Shown here: positions 14,666 to 20,268 of the stretch, piece by piece
Layout: each line of letters starts with the position of its first letter
How positions within the stretch are numbered: the stretch's first letter is position 1
From: Gammaproteobacteria bacterium
GTDB lineage: Bacteria > Pseudomonadota > Gammaproteobacteria > UBA6429 > Thiohalophilaceae
Reading direction: 5' to 3'
Assembly (NCBI GenBank): GCA_024641445.1
Contig: JAHEDA010000010.1
Span: forward strand, 1-20,268
DNA: 20,268 nt
The notes under the pieces: generated by a model
Database searches by the model: none
Told to the model about the DNA's origin: nothing
Seen by the model: only the letters and a program-made list of their open reading frames with translations
Translations under genes and position numbers: made by a program

Positions 14666-15103
14666 CTACTGATATCGTTTTCCCTGATACTTCAACCAGC
14701 CACTCACGTGATGGCCTCGCGGGTCATGGTGCGTCCAGTGGATCACGCCACCCATTTTGTTCCACGCATACTCACCATAAAACTCAACGACATCACCTTT
14801 TGTTATGCCATCTACCCGTGGTGCCAGATCGATATTGTGGGCGACAAGCAGGGTTTGTCCGCTATGTAGCAGCAACAAGAAACGCTGATGTCGTCCCCCC
14901 TGCAGGTCATCGGGTAACAAACGAGTGATAGTGCCCTGGCCCTGAATCTGGAAATGGCCCTGTCGTCTTGCGTAGGCTAATTGCAGTACCGCATCACTAC
15001 CCTGGTAGCCTGACGCAGGCACATTCTCCCGAGTGACGTCAGCGCAAACGGTACTAATAGAAAATACATTAATCAGGATAAGGAATAAATATTTCTTCAT
15101 CAT
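14666..15103 (-). CDS. DUF3465 family exported protein
   Basis: A 145-residue small exported protein with a signal peptide (about 1-21). The mature part shows the DUF3465 blocks: HQRF at 72-75, QTLLVAHNIDLAPR at 83-96, GDVVEFYGEYAW at 103-114 and GGVIHWTHHDPRG at 118-130. The fold is probably a small OB-like beta barrel with conserved histidines; this is inference. Function unknown. It lies 26 bp after the ion channel gene and 9 bp before the PF10118 gene, so it is the middle gene of a likely three-gene operon. No strong Shine-Dalgarno precedes either of the two starting ATG codons. Confidence 0.88.
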   Translation of the reverse strand: MMKKYLFLILINVFSISTVCADVTRENVPASGYQGSDAVLQLAYARRQGHFQIQGQGTITRLLPDDLQGGRHQRFLLLLHSGQTLLVAHNIDLAPRVDGITKGDVVEFYGEYAWNKMGGVIHWTHHDPRGHHVSGWLKYQGKRYQ

Positions 15104-15129
15104 ACAACCGGGCCACCAAAATGGCGTTA

Positions 15130-15933
15130 TTAGTCTGAACCTTCAGTAGTGATATGCAATACCTGCCCACAGTGCTTGCAGTGAACGGCATCATTATCGT
15201 GGCGATTGAGGCCACAGGCCGGGCACTCGTAGCGAATCTTGCCCGGGCGAAAAATCGTTTGGATCAGGCGCACAAAGAGCGAGATACCGAAGATCATGAT
15301 CAACACCGCCAGAATATGGCCGCCAGTGCCAACCAGTGTAATGTCACCGAAGCCGGTGGTCGTCAGCGTTGCAATCGTGAAGTAGAGGGCATCGACATAA
15401 TCTTTGATCGCGGGGTTAAGGCCAACCTGGGTGACATACACCACCGCAGTGATGATAAAGATAAACACCAGAAGATTGACCACGCTGAAGATAACATCTT
15501 CATGCAGGCGTACAAAGGTCGATTGCTGGCGCAAATTCTTGAGCATGTGATAAGAACGTAGCAGACGCAGTGCGCGGACGACGCGCAGGAAGCTAAAGTT
15601 TTCTGCCAGTGTCGGTGCCAGGAGCGAGGCAATGACAATCAGGTCGGCTAACCCAACGGGGTGAATGATATCGCGCAAACGCGTTTTACTGATAAACAGG
15701 CGCGCACTGAACTCAATCAGGTAGAGGATGCCGATCGCCTCCTCCACCGCATGCAGGTCATCGACATGGTGAAAGAACGAGGCGACGATAAAATACAGTA
15801 TCGTAAGCCCATCAAATCCGAGCAGACCCCAACGAAAACCCCGCGCCTGTCTGCCGCTGCCGTTATAGAGACCGTCAATTTGTTGGTGGAGTTGCGGCCA
15901 GAACCCCATTCTGGCTTGCCGGGAATGAGCCAT
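15130..15933 (-). CDS. Voltage-gated-type potassium channel with C-terminal zinc ribbon
   Basis: A 267-residue six-helix ion transporter. S1-S3 lie at about 36-54, 64-81 and 93-110. A voltage-sensor-like S4 with arginines every third or fourth residue (FLRVVRALRLLRSYHML) is at 115-131, S5 at 148-168 and S6 at 205-226. The selectivity filter TTTGFGD at 191-197 is typical of potassium channels. The cytoplasmic tail carries CPAC (237-240) and CKHC (252-255), a zinc-ribbon rubredoxin-like knuckle that could sense metals, redox state or oligomerise. It is the first gene of the cluster with DUF3465 and PF10118. A weak AGG lies 11 nt before the ATG. Physiological ion and gating are unproven. Confidence 0.92.
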   Translation of the reverse strand: MAHSRQARMGFWPQLHQQIDGLYNGSGRQARGFRWGLLGFDGLTILYFIVASFFHHVDDLHAVEEAIGILYLIEFSARLFISKTRLRDIIHPVGLADLIVIASLLAPTLAENFSFLRVVRALRLLRSYHMLKNLRQQSTFVRLHEDVIFSVVNLLVFIFIITAVVYVTQVGLNPAIKDYVDALYFTIATLTTTGFGDITLVGTGGHILAVLIMIFGISLFVRLIQTIFRPGKIRYECPACGLNRHDNDAVHCKHCGQVLHITTEGSD

Positions 15934-16040
15934 GTGCTTGTATACCTATGAAGAGAAGCGTGACTACCATTTTCTCCCAAACCAGCGATATTTACGAGTT
16001 TCGTCGGCCTCGATACACCTTGCTATCCTGTATCGCGCTG

Positions 16041-16778
16041 TTAGTTACTGTTAATCACCCGCCTGAACCCTGCGCTGATCCAGTGTGCAATCGCCTGTGG
16101 TGCATAGCCCTTTACCAGCCAGGAGATGGCAAAGGCTATTAAGGCGCCCGACTCGGGCCAGAAGATTGGTCGATTGTGCATACCCTCGAATCCTGCCCAG
16201 GCAATACAAGCCACAATAGCAATTCCACAGATTAGGTAAATTCGGTTTCGGATACGCTTGTCTGGCGACATAACACCCGCTTTAGCTTGCTTGCGAAACA
16301 ACCAGAGCGAGAACACAGCAAACATGCTGAACAGCGACACTGCGCAGGCATAATGATATACACCCGTTGTGACGTGCCACCACGGCAGACCACTCACACC
16401 TGTGGGCGCACGGGTAGGGAAGAACGCAACACCCAGGGCGGCAATCGCCGCCACTCTCGCCACCATGCGGTCCGCATTGTTACTCTCATTGTCATAGCCA
16501 CGACATGTAAACAAAAAGAGAGCCAGCGAGACCAGCATGCCGACAAATGCCGCCGCCGCACCGCTGTAATAATAGTGACTAATCGATTCCAGATTCCGCC
16601 ATTGCTCAAATCCATCCCGGCTGATCGACACCACGATAAGGATAAGCGGGAGCACCAGGCCAATATAGCCAATGAGCTGTCTGTGAGCATAATCCGAGCG
16701 GTCATCGAGCCTGAACGCGGCCTTTGCCACGGGTGACTTGAGTCCTGTTGGGTTAGGGGAGACGCTTGTGAATTGCAT
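16041..16778 (-). CDS. Six-helix membrane protein, not recognised
   Basis: A 245-residue integral membrane protein. I do not recognise the family with confidence. Six hydrophobic segments are visible (about 33-51, 68-90, 106-122, 140-160, 180-198 and 210-226). The segments include SISHYYYSGAAAAFVG (65-80), FFPTRAP (118-124) and FWPESGALIAFAISW (206-220), which look like conserved family features. AGGA 9 nt before the ATG supports the start. It is separated from the ion channel gene by 107 bp and from the upstream four-helix gene by 51 bp, so it may be cotranscribed with the YCII pair. Nothing in the sequence shows its role. Confidence 0.82.
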   Translation of the reverse strand: MQFTSVSPNPTGLKSPVAKAAFRLDDRSDYAHRQLIGYIGLVLPLILIVVSISRDGFEQWRNLESISHYYYSGAAAAFVGMLVSLALFLFTCRGYDNESNNADRMVARVAAIAALGVAFFPTRAPTGVSGLPWWHVTTGVYHYACAVSLFSMFAVFSLWLFRKQAKAGVMSPDKRIRNRIYLICGIAIVACIAWAGFEGMHNRPIFWPESGALIAFAISWLVKGYAPQAIAHWISAGFRRVINSN

Positions 16779-16829
16779 GATATGAGTTCCTAAACAGATA
16801 TATCGAGTATGCCACCCATTCTCTGGTTA

Positions 16830-17255
16830 CTAGTTAACCCAGCCCTTGCGTATAACCAGCTTCGAATACCAGATCAAATACAGTGCAACGGCTATTGGCA
16901 GCAGGATGATGGCCACTATCTCACCCACACCAAATGAAATATCGACGCCAAGGGCGTGTGTCATTGTGACGACAACACCGAGCAATGAGGCAATAAACAA
17001 ATAGTGTGCCGCAGATCGGCGGAACAACAGCAGGACGGCGCCAACACCGCCACCGAAGACTGCGAGGGCGAATCCTGATGTAGCCCAGAGAGGGCGGCCT
17101 ACAATAATTGCACGCTCTGAGTCTCGATACGCCTCGATCACCTCAGGGTTCATTTGCACAAAAAAATTGATGATGCCGAGTCCATTCCAGATCAGGGCAA
17201 TTACCGCTATTACCCAAAAACTCCAGTGCACCGCGCCAGCATTTTTACTCGCCAT
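16830..17255 (-). CDS. Small four-helix membrane protein of the type found beside YCII genes
   Basis: A 141-residue protein with four membrane helices (about 12-33, 54-78, 84-102 and 108-130). Between helices 1 and 2 is a short charged loop with PEVIEAYRDSERAII. Homologues are often labelled sugar transporter in databases without support. The ribosome-binding site is strong (ACCAGGGAGAAGG before the ATG) and is perfectly complementary over nine bases to a loop of the polA-proximal small RNA. It starts 28 bp after the YCII gene, so the two are likely one operon. Function unknown. Confidence 0.85.
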   Translation of the reverse strand: MASKNAGAVHWSFWVIAVIALIWNGLGIINFFVQMNPEVIEAYRDSERAIIVGRPLWATSGFALAVFGGGVGAVLLLFRRSAAHYLFIASLLGVVVTMTHALGVDISFGVGEIVAIILLPIAVALYLIWYSKLVIRKGWVN

Positions 17256-17283
17256 AGCCTTCTCCCTGGTTTGTTAAAAACTT

Positions 17284-17601
17284 TCACGAAGGCATCTGCG
17301 CCAGTTCCGACACCTCAAGTGAGCCACCCAGTTCGAGGAACGGGCAGTCTTTTGCCGTCGATAACGCAGAATCGATAGAGGCCGACTCGATAATCGTGTA
17401 ACCGGACATTGAGATTGAACTACCGTTTTTGACGGAGGTGTCTGGATTAATCGTGCGGGTATTCTTAAGTGGATTCATCGGGCTAATCGCCGAACTACCC
17501 AGTGAGGCTAACCAATTTTGATATTTGGCAAAGTGCTGCTTGCCTTCCTCGATGCTGGACGGTTGCCTGCCGCCCAGATAAGTAATGATGAAGTGTGGCA
17601 T
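17284..17601 (-). CDS. YCII-related (YciI/DGPF) domain protein
   Basis: A 105-residue cytoplasmic protein with a dimeric alpha-beta-barrel fold of the YCII type. Features are the opening HFIITYLGG, H23 in the first helix, the GxxxxxPMNPLK segment (35-46) and the C-terminal block SGYTIIES...CPFLELGGSLEVSEL. Some relatives act as dehydrochlorinases or as domains fused to sigma factors, but most have no known function. AAGGAG 8 nt before the ATG makes the start certain. It is the first gene of a pair with the four-helix membrane protein. Confidence 0.88.
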   Translation of the reverse strand: MPHFIITYLGGRQPSSIEEGKQHFAKYQNWLASLGSSAISPMNPLKNTRTINPDTSVKNGSSISMSGYTIIESASIDSALSTAKDCPFLELGGSLEVSELAQMPS

Positions 17602-17870
17602 TTGACTATCTCCTTATCTAAATAACTCCATTAGCATACCGATGCAAAAACTATTAGCGCTGCGTTGGTTCGCTGTGCGTCGTCAACGACGAGGCATTGG
17701 CGAGCTTGGCGACTTACTTAGGTAACAGACCGGTTTATTAAGAATGAACCACCGGCGCCTTCTAATGTAAATATTAAAATTGCGGTTGTTGAGCAGACCT
17801 TACCGTAGCTGTCCTCTGATACTCCTGTCAGGCATTTTGGTCAAGACTTTTGCGCTAACACATTATTGTG
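17602..17870. other. Gene-free stretch upstream of the YCII gene
   Basis: About 270 bp with no supported gene. It should hold the promoter of the YCII operon, but no convincing -35/-10 pair was found. Visible inverted repeats are CGTCGT/ACGACG near 17677-17690 and TAACACA/TGTGTTA (17856-17862/17867-17873), the latter overlapping the YdeI-like stop codon but without a U-tract. Confidence 0.5.
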
Positions 17871-18458
17871 TTAATCGTTTAGGCCCTGTCCAGCGAGAAT
17901 CTGGTGTAGACACTTTTCAATTCTCGACTCGCGCGTCTTGGGCTGTTTAGGGGCAGTAAAATACATAAGGTAGGCCCTTTGGCGTCCTGGTGTGAGTGCA
18001 GTAAAGGCTGTCTTCAAGGCCGGGGTGTTCTCGAATCGGAGTTTTAGTTCTTCCGGGATAATGAAGTCTGAGGTCTTTTTAAGATCGACCTTCAAACCCG
18101 CCTTTTCTATTTTGATAGCCTCCTTAATATACGCCTTCAATATGGATTCCATCTCAAGGATTTCTTTAGCTGTGGTGAACGGGATCCGGCGTGCGGCCTG
18201 GGTATTCTCGCCGGGTTTTTCCAGAATCTTTTTGGCATCCTTTAGCAGGGCACCATTGGTAAACAAGAGCGCACAAAACCCTTTAAACCCCTGAATGATG
18301 ACGATGTTTCTGCCCTGAGAGATATAACAAGGTTTGGCCCATTTCAATTCCTCGATTAACCCGCAGTCGAGAATGATCGCCCGCAGAGTTGCCATTTCTT
18401 TTTGCCATTGTTTGGCCTTGTTTAAGAACGCATCAACTTTGGGATTCATTTTGGCCAT
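17871..18458 (-). CDS. YdeI/OmpD-associated family protein (DUF1801 plus OmdA-type C-terminus)
   Basis: A 195-residue soluble protein. The N-terminal ~115 residues form a DUF1801-type domain with ELKWAKPCY and IQGFKGFCALLF. The C-terminal part (about 125-190) contains DFIIPEELKLRFE, AFTALTPGRQRAYLMYFTAPKQPKTRESRIEKC in separate conserved patches, typical of the bacteriocin-protection OmdA/YdeI family. The molecular role is not established. The ATG at 18458 is preferred over a TTG one codon earlier. It begins only 4 bp after the stop of the MDR oxidoreductase, so it is almost certainly translated from the same mRNA. Confidence 0.88.
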   Translation of the reverse strand: MAKMNPKVDAFLNKAKQWQKEMATLRAIILDCGLIEELKWAKPCYISQGRNIVIIQGFKGFCALLFTNGALLKDAKKILEKPGENTQAARRIPFTTAKEILEMESILKAYIKEAIKIEKAGLKVDLKKTSDFIIPEELKLRFENTPALKTAFTALTPGRQRAYLMYFTAPKQPKTRESRIEKCLHQILAGQGLND

Positions 18459-18462
18459 CAAA

Positions 18463-19479
18463 TCAACCAGCGGCCCCGATTCGAAACAGGACCTTCTCGT
18501 TGGTCATGCCCTGCACGTATCTATCCAATGCCGCTTGCGCCGACGAAAGTGGAACGCGCCTACCAATATGTGACGAAAGGTCCGTGGCCAGCAGGTTTTG
18601 TGCATGGCGTGAAAATGCAATGGACTGGAACAGATTCTTCGTCCGCAACCAATTAGGCAGGAACCAACCATGAAATCGCAAGCTCTTGACCAGGGCGACG
18701 AAGGGGTCAACGCTACAGTTTTGCTGGGACATTTTCGAGTAGAGCAAAAGGGTACTCCCGAATGGGGCGGCATCAGCAAGCTGTTGCGTCATCTCGCCAC
18801 CGATTGCATCAAGAAACAGTGTTGCCTTCAGCCTCTGCGCCAACTCGCGCAAACGCGCGACAAAATCCGGCTCACTACTGTTGAGCACGTACTCACCGCC
18901 ACGTGATCGCACAACGCCCACCTGTTCCGCACGACGTACAATATTTATCACCGGGATATTCTGACGTTGTCCCAGGCGCAGAATCATCCCACCCAGATTG
19001 CTGGCGGCCACCGTATTGACGATCGCCCGATGCTTACCCTTCCTGGCGATCTCTATCATGGCCAACGCGGTCAATGGGTTGACCACAAGCATCGCTGCCT
19101 GCTCGATATCGACGCCTCGCCTGAGTGGCAGGCAGTACTGGGCCGACGTGACCATGTATTCCGCCCAGGTTCCCTTACCTTCTGTGGACGGTGAACAGGC
19201 AACGGGCTTTCCCAGCAGCATCTTCGCAAACAGGCCGCTGCCGCTGGCCACCACGGTCCCGCTGCCCTCGTTACCGGGCGTAATCGGGTATGTCCTGCTT
19301 CCGCTGTAACTCAGCCCAGCCAGAGACCCAAGGTCCGAAGGATTGATAGGTGCCGCAGCCATCCGTACGAGCACCTCACCCGCTCCGGGTTGTGGCACCG
19401 GGAGTTCTCGCAGGAACAATCTTCCCGCCGCCTCGTCTTGCTGCACCGCCTGCATGGTTGCAGGTGTTCTGTATTTCAT
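18463..19479 (-). CDS. Zinc-independent MDR-superfamily NAD(P)H oxidoreductase
   Basis: A medium-chain dehydrogenase/reductase of 338 residues, of the quinone oxidoreductase / trans-2-enoyl-CoA reductase-like group. The GroES-like N-terminal domain has INPSDL (45-50), PGNEGSGTV (68-76) and GTWAEY (103-108). NPLTAL (134-139) precedes the Rossmann domain, whose dinucleotide-binding turn reads VAASNLGG (157-164), a variant of the usual AxxGxxG. The Cys/His zinc ligands of alcohol dehydrogenases are absent. The ATG at 19479 has GAGGG at good spacing; a GTG five codons upstream is less likely. The substrate is unknown. It is the first gene of a tight pair with the YdeI-like protein. Confidence 0.9.
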   Translation of the reverse strand: MKYRTPATMQAVQQDEAAGRLFLRELPVPQPGAGEVLVRMAAAPINPSDLGSLAGLSYSGSRTYPITPGNEGSGTVVASGSGLFAKMLLGKPVACSPSTEGKGTWAEYMVTSAQYCLPLRRGVDIEQAAMLVVNPLTALAMIEIARKGKHRAIVNTVAASNLGGMILRLGQRQNIPVINIVRRAEQVGVVRSRGGEYVLNSSEPDFVARLRELAQRLKATLFLDAIGGEMTQQLADAAPFGSTLLLYSKMSQQNCSVDPFVALVKSLRFHGWFLPNWLRTKNLFQSIAFSRHAQNLLATDLSSHIGRRVPLSSAQAALDRYVQGMTNEKVLFRIGAAG

Positions 19480-19626
19480 CTCAGTCGCCCTCACCTGTCA
19501 CGATGGTTCAATCAGATTGTAGTAATTAATCCAGGAAATTCTCCCTAATCCTGCAAGTACTCCCTCGGCATTTATTTATATTGAGTGTCAGTCAAATCCA
19601 GACCCAAATACCGTCTCCATCGTCGT

Positions 19627-20166
19627 TCAGGGAGTCGGTATTACACCTGGATCCTTTTTAGATTCGATGAGTCTTTGCCAATACTCCACCGTAACAGGTT
19701 TGGTAGGCACATCGACACTCTCGCCGGTAAGTGCCAGGACATCACGAAACGGTAGAACCTTTCTGCTATGAACAAACACTCCCCTGACCTGCACTACCGC
19801 ACGAAGCTGCCCCGCAGCAAAAAACTTGTGTTCCGTATACCAGTACTTGTCATCCCAATATATAAAACGCGTTGTGACTGTAAACGGCTGAAATGGATTT
19901 ATCGGTTTGAAGTAACTTATCTCCTGCGCCTGCGCCACGGGCAGCCACTTTCTCTTGATCAGCCTGAACAAAACCCCTACCTGCCCCATATAATAAATCC
20001 GGCTCAGGTCGCACAGTGCAAAATATCGGGCATTCGTTAGATGTAAATTGATATCACAATCAAACGGCCAAACACGATACCTCAGTCGGCTCTCATCAAG
20101 CAGGCCAATCTTCGGTGCGAACATGCTCTTTATTAGAGTCATCAGCAACCTGAAATATAAATTCAT
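19627..20166 (-). CDS. Hot-dog fold thioesterase-like protein (4HBT_2 / THEM6-like)
   Basis: A 179-residue protein with a short hydrophobic N-terminus (about 1-18) that may anchor it to the membrane. The core hot-dog motif DCDINLHLTNARYF (36-49) contains the conserved Asp and Asn of the acyl-CoA thioesterase family. Further patches are EISYFKPINPFQPF (82-95) and VQVRGVFV (126-133). It probably acts on acyl-CoA or acyl-carrier thioesters; the substrate is unknown. The ATG at 20166 has GGGAG 6 nt upstream; a TTG one codon earlier is less likely. A 147-bp gap separates it from the MDR gene downstream on the same strand. Confidence 0.87.
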   Translation of the reverse strand: MNLYFRLLMTLIKSMFAPKIGLLDESRLRYRVWPFDCDINLHLTNARYFALCDLSRIYYMGQVGVLFRLIKRKWLPVAQAQEISYFKPINPFQPFTVTTRFIYWDDKYWYTEHKFFAAGQLRAVVQVRGVFVHSRKVLPFRDVLALTGESVDVPTKPVTVEYWQRLIESKKDPGVIPTP

Positions 20167-20268
20167 CAAGGTCTCCCTTCTTGTATACCCGCTCGCATCA
20201 GTTTGATTGGTTTGCGGTGCGCAATTTGCCTTTTACTGTTTCTATTGCCCTGGCAATTACAGACTTTA
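20167..20268. other. Non-coding edge of the window
   Basis: About 100 bp upstream of the thioesterase-like gene. Apart from its ribosome-binding site I see nothing recognisable. Confidence 0.4.

Noticed and set aside
17660..17740. Possible integron attC or gene remnant in the gap before the YCII gene.
   Set aside because: Short CGTCGT/ACGACG repeat only; no paired core sites of attC type and no translated segment resembling a known protein.

Overview
The window looks like a chromosomal segment of a free-living gammaproteobacterium. That reading rests on three things: the gene order resB / cytochrome c4 / cytochrome c5 / engB / polA, the DUF2782 gene behind polA, and protein sequences that align easily from memory with gammaproteobacterial homologues. 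It uses the System II (ResB/CcsB) route for cytochrome c maturation. The species cannot be named from the sequence alone. No phage, insertion sequence, CRISPR array, tRNA or rRNA was seen.

Left part (1-7102). On the minus strand are a cut-off gene start, resB, and a translationally coupled pair of periplasmic c-type cytochromes. engB points the other way. polA runs on the minus strand and converges on engB. The ~510 bp between polA and engB is the most interesting stretch. It holds two tandem, independently terminated, non-coding transcription units on the polA strand. Each is a chain of hairpins with C-rich, anti-Shine-Dalgarno-like loops, and each ends in a GC-rich stem followed by seven U. 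The position and strand match the Spot 42 (spf) locus of enterics, but the structures look like a duplicated C-rich-loop regulatory RNA.

Middle part (7210-13768, plus strand). A LOG-family nucleotide phosphoribohydrolase-like gene is followed by a DUF2782 gene. A 353 bp gene-free stretch then carries two nested inverted repeats and two DnaA-box consensus sites. Next come a TRAP transporter permease pair without a nearby binding-protein gene and a methyl-accepting chemotaxis protein with a double four-helix HBM-type sensor. The MCP has a candidate sigma-28 promoter and a clear terminator. A methyltransferase with an apparent in-frame internal deletion and msrB follow.

Right part (13826-20166, minus strand). 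One cluster encodes a voltage-gated-type cation channel with a zinc ribbon, a secreted DUF3465 protein and a PF10118 di-iron-type protein. An unrecognised six-helix membrane protein follows, then a YCII-domain protein paired with a four-helix membrane protein. The last genes are an MDR oxidoreductase overlapping closely with a YdeI-like protein, and a hot-dog thioesterase-like protein. These are mostly ordinary accessory or housekeeping genes of uncertain role.
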